NCBI GenBank assembly: GCA_024403485.1
Contig: JAKSRT010000016.1
Coordinates: forward strand, 1 to 34,042
Length of the DNA stretch: 34,042 nt
Origin: Lachnospiraceae bacterium
GTDB taxonomy: Bacteria; Bacillota; Clostridia; Lachnospirales; Lachnospiraceae
Direction: 5' to 3'
Position numbers and translations under genes: made by a program. Positions 16,284 to 24,792 of this stretch are shown here, one piece after another (position 1 is the stretch's first letter; every line of letters starts with the position of its first letter). The notes beneath the pieces were generated by a model. That model searched no databases. It saw only the letters and a list, made by a program, of their open reading frames with translations, and was not told the DNA's origin.

Positions 16284-17885
16284 ATGAAAAGTAAGAGAAT
16301 GCTTTTGGTTAAAACATTTCTTAAATCTACAAGTTACAGAAATGCAGTTAAGTACTCAACAGATAAAAAAAGAAAAAATAACAGTATAGGCAACATGGTG
16401 GCATATGGGATAGTTTATCTGATGCTGCTGGTGTATGTTGCCGCCGGCAGTATAGGTCTTTCAATGTCGGGAATGACATCGGCTATCCCCGGTATGTGCG
16501 GCATTTTAACTGTTGCAATGTCCTTTATATTAACTCTGCTTAAGTCGGGAGGATATCTTTTCGGATTTAAGGAGTATGACATGATAGTGGCTATGCCGTT
16601 TGAAATAAAGGACATTGTTGCTGCTAAATTTATATATATGTATGTAAAATCACTTCCCATGCTTGTGGTTATGTCATTAGCCACATACATTGGATATGCT
16701 ATCGGAGAAGGATTTGATTTCTGGGTCCTGCTGATATGGTTGTCCCTTACATTTGTTATGCCGGTCCTTCCTATGGTTATAGCTTCCGCACTTGGAGCGT
16801 TAATAGTAAGAATGGGTTCAAGGTTCAAGCATAAGTCGATAGTCCAGACTGTACTTATATTTGTGGTAGTTATGCCTTGTTTCTTTGCACGATATTTTGT
16901 TGAATCGATTTTCAAAGAAGACAGGCTGGCGGATGTAATGGATGGCGTGGCAAATTCATTGGAAAGAACAAAAAAGTTTCTTCCCGATGTTGCATGGTTT
17001 AGCAAAGCGGTTAGTGAAAAAAGTGTGCTTTCAATCGCTTTACTGATAATAACCACCGTCGTTGTTTTTGAATTGTTCTTTATTGTGGTCAGCAGATCGT
17101 ACAGAAAGGTTAACTCAAGACTTTCATCGGGAACGGCCCACAAAGCGTATGAGCTTAAAGCTCAGAAGCAGAACAATATGATTAAGACTATAGCATTCAA
17201 AGAATTTAAGAGAATGACCGGCTCAACAACCTATATAACAAATGTTGCAATGGGAGAGGTTATGGTTTTGGTTGTTGCAATAGCAGCTGTTTTTGTCAAA
17301 GCCGAAACGCTTATAGCAACGGTTACGAGCGGTGCACCGCTGACTCCTTCGCAACTGGCTCCGGCTATGCCTGTATTTATATATTTTCTTTTGGGAATGG
17401 TGCCTTCGACCTGCTGTTCACCTTCTTTGGAGGGAAAAAATTATTGGATAATGAAGAGCCTCCCGATTGATGTTATGACGGATGTCAAAGGAAAAATATT
17501 ATTTAACATTTATTTGACTGTTCCGGTGGGTCTTATAAGCATGCTGGCGATATCTTACTGCTTCAGATCATCGTTTATCGACATAATCATGTCATTGGTT
17601 CTTATTACAGTGCTTTGCCTGTTTTCTTCAGTCTTTGGATTAAGATGCGGACTAAAACACAGAAAGCTTGACTGGGACAATGAAGTTGAAGTGGTAAAAC
17701 AGGGTTCGGCGGTGGCCTCTTATCTGTTGCCTAATATGTTTGCTTCTATGATTGTTATGGTCGCAGCGGCTGCAATTAATATTATTTTCGGATATAAATT
17801 GCTTGTTTACATGGCGCTTATTGCAGTATATGGTCTGCTGACACTTTGGAGTTGGACTGCAGTAAAAAAATATGCGAAACGTTAA
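16284..17885 (+). CDS. ABC exporter, membrane permease
   Basis: 533 residues from ATG 16284, chosen for TTGGAGATAAAT just upstream; the frame is open further back but would overlap the ATPase gene. Hydrophobic segments come in two groups, residues about 36-210 (four to five) and about 260-530 (six to seven), separated by a charged stretch after residue 275. An internal KTIAFKEFKRM segment before the second group is common in ABC-2-type exporter permeases. It has no ATPase motif and pairs with the preceding gene. The next gene starts 99 bases later with no clear terminator between, so the operon probably continues. Confidence 0.88.
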   Translation: MKSKRMLLVKTFLKSTSYRNAVKYSTDKKRKNNSIGNMVAYGIVYLMLLVYVAAGSIGLSMSGMTSAIPGMCGILTVAMSFILTLLKSGGYLFGFKEYDMIVAMPFEIKDIVAAKFIYMYVKSLPMLVVMSLATYIGYAIGEGFDFWVLLIWLSLTFVMPVLPMVIASALGALIVRMGSRFKHKSIVQTVLIFVVVMPCFFARYFVESIFKEDRLADVMDGVANSLERTKKFLPDVAWFSKAVSEKSVLSIALLIITTVVVFELFFIVVSRSYRKVNSRLSSGTAHKAYELKAQKQNNMIKTIAFKEFKRMTGSTTYITNVAMGEVMVLVVAIAAVFVKAETLIATVTSGAPLTPSQLAPAMPVFIYFLLGMVPSTCCSPSLEGKNYWIMKSLPIDVMTDVKGKILFNIYLTVPVGLISMLAISYCFRSSFIDIIMSLVLITVLCLFSSVFGLRCGLKHRKLDWDNEVEVVKQGSAVASYLLPNMFASMIVMVAAAAINIIFGYKLLVYMALIAVYGLLTLWSWTAVKKYAKR

Positions 17886-17984
17886 GCAATACATAATGAT
17901 GTAAAATATGAAACAAAACGTTGTCTGGTGGTTAACATAAAACAAAAACAAGGGAACAATCCCGGTAAAATGGAGGAATTCAAA

Positions 17985-18956
17985 ATGACAGAAAAGATTT
18001 TAAGTAAAAAGAAAAACGGTATGGCAATGATGCTTTTGTTCATGGTACTGTATCTTGCTTTTGTCGGTGTATTTGCGTTTGGTATTGTCAATAACCCGAT
18101 TCTGGCGGTTGTTGGCGGTGTGTACATGGCTTTCGGATGGATACCTTTTTGCGGACTCAGAGTACTTAAGCCCCAGGAGGCGCTTGTACTTACTTTATTC
18201 GGAAAATATATAGGAACACTTAAAGGTGACGGATTTTACTTTGTAAATCCCTTCTGCTCCGCCTTTAATCCCGCAGCAACGACTAAACTTTCTCAGAGCG
18301 GAGATGTTGCAGGAGGACAGCAGGTTTCAGCCGAAATGTATTCCAAAAAAATATCATTAAAGATTATGACATTAAACAATACAAGACAGAAAATCAATGA
18401 CTGTCTCGGCAACCCTATTGAAATAGGTATTGCCGTAACATGGAGAATAGTCGATACGGCAAAAGCAGTATTCAATGTGGAAAATTACAAGGAATTTCTT
18501 TCTCTTCAGTGCGACACAGCTCTCAGAAACATTGTAAGAATATATCCCTACGATGTGGCTGAAAATGTTGACACAACAGGTGACGGAGTTGCCGACGAAG
18601 GCTCACTCAGGGGCTCCAGTGAAGTTGTTGCCGGACGTATCAAAGAAGAAATTCAGAAGCGTGTTGAAGAAGCAGGTATTGAAATTGTTGAATCAAGAAT
18701 TACTTATCTTGCTTATGCCCCCGAAATTGCGGCAGTAATGCTTCAAAGACAGCAGGCATCGGCTATTATCGATGCCCGTAAGATGATTGTTGACGGTGCG
18801 GTAGGTATGGTTGAAATGGCTCTTGAAAGACTTAGCGAAAAAGAAATCGTTGATCTTGACGAGGAAAGAAAGGCTCAGATGGTTTCCAACCTGCTGGTTG
18901 TTCTTTGCGGAAATCACGATGCGCAGCCTATTGTTAACTCCGGATCACTGTACTAA
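17985..18956 (+). CDS. SPFH/Band-7 domain membrane protein
   Basis: 323 residues from ATG 17985, chosen for GGAGGAATTCAAA directly before it. Two membrane segments (about 13-35 and 38-55) are followed by the SPFH pattern: LKPQEALVLTLFGKYIGTLKGDGFYFVNPF, then ITWRIVD-like AVTWRIVDTAKAVFNV, then REIxxRxxEAGIEIVESRITYLAYAPEI and LQRQQASAIIDARK, which is typical of flotillin/stomatin-like scaffolds. These organise membrane microdomains and often accompany exporters or proteases. In Clostridia such a gene commonly precedes a small Arc-like protein, as it does here (20 bases downstream). Confidence 0.92.
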   Translation: MTEKILSKKKNGMAMMLLFMVLYLAFVGVFAFGIVNNPILAVVGGVYMAFGWIPFCGLRVLKPQEALVLTLFGKYIGTLKGDGFYFVNPFCSAFNPAATTKLSQSGDVAGGQQVSAEMYSKKISLKIMTLNNTRQKINDCLGNPIEIGIAVTWRIVDTAKAVFNVENYKEFLSLQCDTALRNIVRIYPYDVAENVDTTGDGVADEGSLRGSSEVVAGRIKEEIQKRVEEAGIEIVESRITYLAYAPEIAAVMLQRQQASAIIDARKMIVDGAVGMVEMALERLSEKEIVDLDEERKAQMVSNLLVVLCGNHDAQPIVNSGSLY

Positions 18957-18976
18957 TATTGTATGAAAGGACAGTT

Positions 18977-19174
18977 ATGGCTGAAAAGAAACAGGTGCCT
19001 TTAAGGTTAAATGAAAAATTGTATAACGCGCTGGCAGCCTGGGCTGAGGATGATTTCAGATCCGTAAACGGTCAGATTGAATACTTACTAACCGAGTGCG
19101 TTAAACAGCGAAAGAAAAACGGTAAATATGTAGGCGAAGAAATTGATGCGCCTATAGAACTGGACATTGAATAG
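18977..19174 (+). CDS. Small Arc/ribbon-helix-helix-like protein
   Basis: 65 residues from ATG 18977, preceded by GAAAGGACAGTT; an upstream TTG in frame lacks a ribosome site. The pattern KKQVPLRLNEKLYNALAAWAEDDFRSVNGQIEYLLTECV is an RHH fold: a basic strand (PLRL), helix A (LYNALAAWAEDD) and helix B (VNGQIEYLLTECV), resembling Arc-family DNA-binding proteins. It follows the SPFH gene closely and may regulate the operon or adapt the SPFH protein; neither is shown by sequence. Confidence 0.82.
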   Translation: MAEKKQVPLRLNEKLYNALAAWAEDDFRSVNGQIEYLLTECVKQRKKNGKYVGEEIDAPIELDIE

Positions 19175-19183
19175 GGGAATGAT

Positions 19184-19663
19184 ATGAACAGAAGATATAT
19201 AACTGTTGCACAGTTTGCGGTGGAAATTCTTTCATACGCAGTGTTGCTGTTTAGTCTTGCTTTAGCAATTTATTATGCGGTAAATACTGATGGACAAATT
19301 CCGACTCATTATGCATTTGACGGAACAATAGACGGATACGGCTCACCGATGTTTTTGCTCATTATGCCGATCATGATGCTTATTATGCATTTGATAATGT
19401 TGTGGACTATTCATTTTTCGAATCCGCATAAATGGAATATGTCTTTTAAAGTGAATGAGGATAAAGAATTAATTGTTTATCACGATTTCATATGGATGTA
19501 TGTTTTGTTTGATTTGGAATTTGCGATTTACAGCCTTTTATATGTGATTCAGATGATGCGAAACGGTGCTTTATTTGCTCTTGCAAGCATTCTTTTTACA
19601 GCGGTGATTATACCGACGGCAATAGTGCCGCTTGTTATGGCAAAGCGTCATAACGCAAAGTAA
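19184..19663 (+). CDS. DUF1648 domain membrane protein
   Basis: 159 residues, ATG after AGGGGAATGAT, 9 bases behind the Arc-like gene. The DUF1648 signature (IPTHYAFDGTIDGYGSP, about residues 37-53) lies between the first and second of about four membrane segments. DUF1648 proteins often sit in YtrA/GntR-controlled ABC-exporter operons; their function is unknown. It is the last gene of the operon, followed by a large hairpin with a T-run. Confidence 0.88.
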   Translation: MNRRYITVAQFAVEILSYAVLLFSLALAIYYAVNTDGQIPTHYAFDGTIDGYGSPMFLLIMPIMMLIMHLIMLWTIHFSNPHKWNMSFKVNEDKELIVYHDFIWMYVLFDLEFAIYSLLYVIQMMRNGALFALASILFTAVIIPTAIVPLVMAKRHNAK

Positions 19664-19673
19664 TTCTTTTGAT

Positions 19674-19748
19674 AAACCTTCTTTGAACAGGGACTCATAA
19701 CAGTTAGCTTTTGTGCTATGTCATGAGACGGTTCGGAGAAGGTTTTTT
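19674..19748 (+). terminator. Large rod-like hairpin terminator
   Basis: The 15-base arms 19674-19688 and 19731-19745 pair throughout if two T-G pairs are allowed. Inside them are a second imperfect stem (ACTCAT.ACA/TGT.ATGAG) and an inner TAGC/GCTA. A run of seven T follows. It is unusually long for a terminator (about 72 nt) and could be a processed small RNA or a regulatory 3' end. Confidence 0.75.
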
Positions 19749-19825
19749 TGTGAATTATTCCTAATAATATTTCTTGTTTTTTCCTTAATTCGTTATTGTT
19801 TTTGTTTCTATTTTGGCGTTGATTT

Positions 19826-19834
19826 TGGTATAAT
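19826..19834 (+). promoter_or_regulatory. Extended -10 promoter of the PBP gene
   Basis: TGGTATAAT is a perfect -10 hexamer with an upstream TGn, 45 bases before the start codon. The -35 region is only a T-rich stretch. Confidence 0.6.
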
Positions 19835-19878
19835 AAAACAGATTGTGGGAGTATATTTTTTTTGAGGTTTAAATAGAT

Positions 19879-22605
19879 ATGAATTACGGAAAAGACGGTA
19901 TCAAAAGGCGTCAGGAATCTCTTAACGCCAGAGGTCCAAAATGGTCTAGAAAATTGTTGCTTCTTATGACAGAAGCGTTGTTTGTGGTGCTGATTGGCGG
20001 TGCTGTTATTATGGCTGCTATGGGAATAGGTGTATTTAAAGGTATGCTGGCTTCCGCACCGGATATTTCAAAAATAACGGTAACTCCATCAGGACGTTCT
20101 TCGTTTGTGTACGATGCAGACGGTAACCAAATCGCAAAACTGGTTTCTGCCAATGCTAACCGTATACCGGTAGGCTCGCAGCAGATTTCGCAGGCAGCCA
20201 AGGATGCATTTGTAGCAATTGAAGATGAACGTTTTTACGAGCATAACGGTATTGATATTCAGGGTATTATGCGTGCGGGTATAAAAGCCTTGAAGGATAA
20301 GTCACTGTCTCAGGGTGCTTCGACCATTACCCAGCAGCTTTTAAAGAATAATGTATTTACAAGCTGGACCGAAGAAGAAAATAACGTTGAAAAAGTAAAA
20401 CGTAAGATCCAGGAACAGTACCTTGCAATTCAGCTTGAAAAGAATATGAGCAAGGACGACATTCTTGTTAACTATTTAAATACCATTAATATGGGGCAGA
20501 ATACCCTGGGTATAGAAGCTGCGGCACTCAGATATTTCGGAAAGCATGCCAGTGAGCTGGATGTTTCGGAAGCTTCGGTAATTGCAGCCATTACACAGAA
20601 CCCTTCAAGATATAATCCGATCATTCATCCCGACAATAATGCTTCCCGTCGTGAGGATGTACTGAGGAATATGGAGAGACTCGGATATATTACCGAAGCC
20701 GAGAAAAAGGCTGCTTTGGCTGATAATGTATACGATAGAATACAGACGGTAAACTCTGTTCAGGGCGAAAGTCAGGTTACTTCTTATTATGTTGATGCTG
20801 TTACGGAACAGGTATACGACGACCTTCTCGCAGCTGGATACAATGAAAATCAGGCATACACGCTTATGTACAGTGGCGGTATCAAGATTCATTCTTATAT
20901 GGATCACGATATTCAGCAGATTTGTGACGAAGAATTTGCCAGAGAAGAGAATTATCCGACCACAAAGTGGCAGCTTAAATACCGATTAACAATTCAGAAG
21001 GCTGACGGTTCGCTTGAAAATCACAGTTCCGAAATGTTCAGATCTTATTTCAGACAAAGCAACAGGCAGTTCAATATGCTTTACAAGGAAGAAGAGAGCG
21101 CATATGCGGATATAGAGACTTATCAGCAGGCAGTTCTTGAAGAAGGCGATGAAGTATACGCGGAATCAATTACTCTTACCGTTCAACCTCAGATTTCCTT
21201 TACTGTTATCGACCAGAAAACAGGTGAAGTAAAAGCAATGATTGGAGGTCGAGGCGTTAAGGAGGCCAGCCGTACATTTAACCGTGCGACTCAGTCCATG
21301 AGACAGCCGGGATCCTGTTTTAAGGTGTTGGCTTCTTTTGGTCCCGCTATTGATGCTGCCGGATTTACACTGGCAACAACAGTTAATGATGCGCCTTTTA
21401 ATTATTATAACGGAACCCCGGTATCAAACTGGTACGGAAAAGATGAATATTACGGACTTTGTAACCTCCGTTACGGAATATACTGGTCACTAAACGTTGT
21501 GGCGGTAAAAACCATCACAATGATTACCCCTGAACTTGGTTATCAGTATCTTCTTAATTTCGGTATTACTACGCTTGAAGATGCAAAGGCTGTCGGGGAC
21601 CAGATATATACAGATATTGGTCAGCCCCTTGCACTTGGCGGTATTACCAATGGTGTTATAAATCTTGAACTATGTGCTGCATATGCAGCAATTGCCAATA
21701 TGGGCGTGTACATCGAGCCCAGATTATATTCGTTTATCGAGGACGCTGACGGAAACATAATTATAGATAACCGTGAGCTAAAAACAAGACAGGTTATTAA
21801 AGATACAACCGCATATCTGCTTACTTCGGCCATGAAAGACTGTATCAGCAGAGGTACGGGTACGAATGCAAGATTTGCGGGAATGTCAATGGCCGGTAAA
21901 ACAGGTACAACATCAGATTCCAAGGATATATGGTTTGCGGCGTATACTCCGTATTACACAGGCTGCTGTTGGGTTGGATACGATGAACCGGTAGAACTTA
22001 ACAGTGCCGAATCACAGATGGGACAAAAACTTTGGAAAGCTGTTATGCAGCGTGTCCATGAGGAACTTCCGGATATTGGGTTTGAGGTTCCTGAAGGAAT
22101 CGTTAGATGCGCAGTATGCAAACAGTCAGGAAAGATACCTACCGAATTCTGTACAGAGGTGTATGAGGAGTATTTTACAAAGGATACGGTTCCGGAAGAT
22201 CCGTGTAATGTTCATTATGTAGGCCGTATATGTCGATATGATAACCTTCCGGCTACAGCACAGTGTCCTTTCGCTTATGAAGGCGTTGGCTGCTTTATTC
22301 CGCCTGAGGATGAATCACTTTGGGCAGGTTCCGCAACACTTGATGCAACACTTGATCCTTTGGCAGCTGAAACGACAGTTCCAACAAATACAACAGGTCA
22401 TTGTCAGCATGATGAGGCTTTCTTCTCTCAACCTAACTGGGAAGATATTTACTATATTCAGTACAATGAAATTTTGGCAAGAAATGGCTGGACTGAGATG
22501 CATAATTACGATGAATATCATCGTGAAGAGCAGAATGAAGAACAGCAGAATTCTGAACAGATAACGGAACAGACAACCGATCAGAACCAGAACGGCGGAG
22601 AATAA
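19879..22605 (+). CDS. Class A penicillin-binding protein (PBP1A type)
   Basis: 908 residues. A short cytoplasmic end and one membrane anchor (about 26-52) lead into a GT51 glycosyltransferase domain: EDERFYEHNGIDIQGIMRA with the catalytic Glu, then QGASTITQQLLKN. The transpeptidase domain has all three active-site motifs: Ser479-x-x-Lys482 (GSCFK), Ser537-x-Asn539 (SLN) and Lys674-Thr-Gly (KTGT). A Cys-rich segment (CAVCKQSGKIPTEFC and further Cys pairs) follows, then a Gln/Glu-rich tail with many NEEQQNSEQ-type residues. It polymerises and cross-links peptidoglycan outside the membrane. Its stop overlaps the next start (TAATG), so it is coupled to the YigZ-family gene. Confidence 0.95.
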   Translation: MNYGKDGIKRRQESLNARGPKWSRKLLLLMTEALFVVLIGGAVIMAAMGIGVFKGMLASAPDISKITVTPSGRSSFVYDADGNQIAKLVSANANRIPVGSQQISQAAKDAFVAIEDERFYEHNGIDIQGIMRAGIKALKDKSLSQGASTITQQLLKNNVFTSWTEEENNVEKVKRKIQEQYLAIQLEKNMSKDDILVNYLNTINMGQNTLGIEAAALRYFGKHASELDVSEASVIAAITQNPSRYNPIIHPDNNASRREDVLRNMERLGYITEAEKKAALADNVYDRIQTVNSVQGESQVTSYYVDAVTEQVYDDLLAAGYNENQAYTLMYSGGIKIHSYMDHDIQQICDEEFAREENYPTTKWQLKYRLTIQKADGSLENHSSEMFRSYFRQSNRQFNMLYKEEESAYADIETYQQAVLEEGDEVYAESITLTVQPQISFTVIDQKTGEVKAMIGGRGVKEASRTFNRATQSMRQPGSCFKVLASFGPAIDAAGFTLATTVNDAPFNYYNGTPVSNWYGKDEYYGLCNLRYGIYWSLNVVAVKTITMITPELGYQYLLNFGITTLEDAKAVGDQIYTDIGQPLALGGITNGVINLELCAAYAAIANMGVYIEPRLYSFIEDADGNIIIDNRELKTRQVIKDTTAYLLTSAMKDCISRGTGTNARFAGMSMAGKTGTTSDSKDIWFAAYTPYYTGCCWVGYDEPVELNSAESQMGQKLWKAVMQRVHEELPDIGFEVPEGIVRCAVCKQSGKIPTEFCTEVYEEYFTKDTVPEDPCNVHYVGRICRYDNLPATAQCPFAYEGVGCFIPPEDESLWAGSATLDATLDPLAAETTVPTNTTGHCQHDEAFFSQPNWEDIYYIQYNEILARNGWTEMHNYDEYHREEQNEEQQNSEQITEQTTDQNQNGGE

Positions 22606-23240
22606 TGAACGAACCATATAAGGTGTTATTAGAGGGCGGAGAAGCGGAGACAGAGCTTAAAAAGTCCCGCTTTATCGCTCATGTTAAAGCTGTCGGATCC
22701 GAAGAAGAAGCACAGGCTTTCGTAGCGGAGCAAAAGAAAAAATACTACGATGCAAGGCATAACTGCTATGCTTATGTCTTAGGCAAAGACGGAGACAAAG
22801 TTAAATACAGTGATGACGGAGAACCGGCTCAGACCGGAGGTCTTCCGATATACAATGTCTTAAAAGAAACAAAAATCCGTAACGTATGTATAGTGGTTAC
22901 GAGATATTTCGGTGGAACATTACTGGGAGCGGGCCCCCTGGCCAGAATGTACGGTGAGGCAGCCAAGCTTGGTTTAGATGATTCATTAATCGGAATAATG
23001 TGCTACGGAGCTACAATGGATATCAATTCCGATTATTCAGACAGTGAGAAGATAAAACGGTATTTAGAGAAAAATAATGTGGAAGTAGTTGACATAACAT
23101 ATTCAAATGATGTAACACTTCACATCAGATGCAGTTTTGAAATGCTTGAAAAGATTAAAGAGGAGATTGTTTCTTTAACTGCATCAAGAGCTCAAATGAC
23201 AAAAACCGGGGAAGATTATTACATTGCACCCGAAAATTAA
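22605..23240 (+). CDS. YigZ/IMPACT family protein
   Basis: 211 residues; the ATG shares its A with the PBP stop codon. The N-terminal half has the UPF0029/IMPACT pattern: KKSRFIAHVKAV, ARHNCYAYVLG, DDGEPAQTGGLPI and VVTRYFGGTLLGAGPLARMYG. The C-terminal half is a ferredoxin-like DUF1949 domain (about 140-205). Bacterial relatives (YigZ, YvyE) are small soluble proteins of uncertain, possibly translation-related, function. Coupling to a PBP gene is not a known functional link. Confidence 0.93.
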   Translation: MNEPYKVLLEGGEAETELKKSRFIAHVKAVGSEEEAQAFVAEQKKKYYDARHNCYAYVLGKDGDKVKYSDDGEPAQTGGLPIYNVLKETKIRNVCIVVTRYFGGTLLGAGPLARMYGEAAKLGLDDSLIGIMCYGATMDINSDYSDSEKIKRYLEKNNVEVVDITYSNDVTLHIRCSFEMLEKIKEEIVSLTASRAQMTKTGEDYYIAPEN

Positions 23241-23314
23241 ATGATATTGTAATTTACTGTGTAGAAACGGGTAGATTATAGCAGTTTACATAACTAAAAC
23301 ATTTTTGAAAGAGA

Positions 23315-23397
23315 GGTGATTTTATTATGAAGAGTAATTCACATGTGTCTTCGGACAACCCCCTTCCCGCCGCGGCGAACTTTACAATAAAATCACT
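23315..23397 (+). ncRNA. Structured 5' leader of mgtE (candidate regulatory RNA)
   Basis: Arms 23316-23326 (GTGATTTTATT) and 23386-23396 (AATAAAATCAC) pair perfectly over 11 bp. The enclosed segment holds TGTC-TTCG-GACA, a UUCG tetraloop hairpin, and the self-complementary GCCGCGGC. The left arm covers the ribosome site of the small ORF at 23327. It does not match the M-box Mg2+ riboswitch as I know it. It may be an uncharacterised Mg2+-responsive leader. Confidence 0.5.
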
Positions 23398-23428
23398 GAA
23401 ACGGAGAAAATGTTATGGAAGAAATTAG
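23327..23428 (+). CDS. Small leader ORF upstream of mgtE
   Basis: 33 codons with the strong ribosome site AGAGGTGATTTTATT before the ATG. The peptide is polar, then reads NPLPAAANFTIKSLKRRK, basic at the end. It overlaps the mgtE start by 14 bases in another frame. Pro codons flank the middle (ccc-ctt-ccc). Translation through it would open the hairpin at 23316-23396, so it could couple or attenuate mgtE. By analogy only, the enterobacterial mgtA leader peptide mgtL is also a Pro-containing Mg2+ sensor. It is unproven and could be chance. Confidence 0.45.
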   Translation: MKSNSHVSSDNPLPAAANFTIKSLKRRKCYGRN

Positions 23429-24746
23429 AGAATTATTGGAAACAAAGCAGTACACAACTCTTCGTCAGATAATAACCGAACTGAATGATGCGGATATCGC
23501 ATCCATAATGACAGATCTTACCGAAGAGGAAATGCTTAAGGTCTTCAGAATTTTACCTAAAGACCTGGCTGCAGATGTATTTGCTTATCTTGAGGTTGAA
23601 GACCAGCAGGTTATCATTTCATCTCTTTCGGATTCTGATGCGGCAAACATTATAAACAATATGATGGCCGATGATGCTACCGACCTTTTCGAGGAAATGC
23701 CGGCCAATATTGTTAAGAGACTTCTTGCCAATGTAAGCCCGGAAGCCCGAAGAGATATCAATCATCTTCTTAAGTACCCCGAAGATTCCGCCGGTAGTAT
23801 CATGACCGTGGAGTATGTGGACTTAAAGGACAACTTAACCGTAACCCAGGCTCTTGAGAGAGTTCGAAAAGTCGGTGTGGATTCCGAAACGATTAATATC
23901 TGCTATGTGCTTGATAACGGACGTCATCTTATCGGTACGGCAGCATTAAGATACCTGCTTCTTAGCGATCCGGACGCGATTATCGGCGACATAATGCACG
24001 AAAATGTAATTGCTGCCAATACCTTAATGGACCAGGAAGAAGTAGCAAAGCTTTTCAAAAAGTACGACTTTACCTCGATGCCGGTAGTTGACAATGAAAA
24101 TCGACTTGTCGGTATTATAACCATCGACGATATCGTGGATATCATTGAAGAAGAAACTACGGAAGATATTGAAAAGATGGCAGCTATTATGCCGTCTGAC
24201 AAGCCCTATATGCGTACCGGCGTTTTTGAAACCTGGAAAAAGCGAATTCCGTGGCTGCTGCTCCTTATGGTTTCGGCAACATTTACGGGAGGCATTATTC
24301 ACAGCTTTGAAGATGCGTTAAGCACATGTGCCGTTCTTACCATGTTTATTCCGATGCTGATGGATACAGGCGGTAATGCGGGCGGACAGGCCAGCGTTAC
24401 AATTATTCGTGGTCTTTCACTTGAAGAGATAACGTTTAAGGATATTTTCAGAGTTATATGGAAAGAAGTCAGAGTTGCTGTTTGCTGTGGTGCAACACTG
24501 GCGGTTTGTAATTTTGCGAAGCTTCTTTTAATCGATCGCGTTGCAATTGATGTGGCAGTAGTTATCTGTTTAACACTTGTAGCAGCCGTTGTTATTGCAA
24601 AATTTATCGGATGTACCCTTCCTATGTTGGCAAAGAAGGTTGGCTTTGACCCGGCGGTTATGGCGAGTCCGTTTATTACAACTATCGTGGATGCTTTATC
24701 ACTTCTTATTTATTTTGCTATAGCGACAGCAGTTTTAGGACTATAG
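23415..24746 (+). CDS. mgtE: Magnesium transporter MgtE
   Basis: 443 residues, ATG after CGGAGAAAATGTT. Domain order is that of MgtE: an N-terminal acidic helical domain (ADIASIMTDLTEEEMLKVFRILP, about 1-125), two CBS domains (about 130-250, with TSMPVVDNENRLVGIITIDDIVDIIEEE), a linking helix, and five membrane segments (about 275-440) holding PMLMDTGGNAGGQASVTIIRGL, the pore signature. The cytosolic domain senses Mg2+ and gates the channel. Length is normal. The upstream structured leader and small ORF suggest additional expression control. Confidence 0.96.
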   Translation: MEEIRELLETKQYTTLRQIITELNDADIASIMTDLTEEEMLKVFRILPKDLAADVFAYLEVEDQQVIISSLSDSDAANIINNMMADDATDLFEEMPANIVKRLLANVSPEARRDINHLLKYPEDSAGSIMTVEYVDLKDNLTVTQALERVRKVGVDSETINICYVLDNGRHLIGTAALRYLLLSDPDAIIGDIMHENVIAANTLMDQEEVAKLFKKYDFTSMPVVDNENRLVGIITIDDIVDIIEEETTEDIEKMAAIMPSDKPYMRTGVFETWKKRIPWLLLLMVSATFTGGIIHSFEDALSTCAVLTMFIPMLMDTGGNAGGQASVTIIRGLSLEEITFKDIFRVIWKEVRVAVCCGATLAVCNFAKLLLIDRVAIDVAVVICLTLVAAVVIAKFIGCTLPMLAKKVGFDPAVMASPFITTIVDALSLLIYFAIATAVLGL

Positions 24747-24792
24747 ACGTAGATTATTCAGTATAAAAATAAAAAACAGGAGACTGGAAATT

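Noticed and set aside
16415-17143. 242-codon minus-strand ORF inside the ABC permease gene
   Set aside because: It lies opposite a convincing membrane protein gene and shows no motif or ribosome site; a shadow ORF.
23241-23414. M-box (ykoK) magnesium riboswitch before mgtE
   Set aside because: The conserved M-box core blocks could not be found; only a simple stem, a UUCG hairpin and a small ORF are visible.
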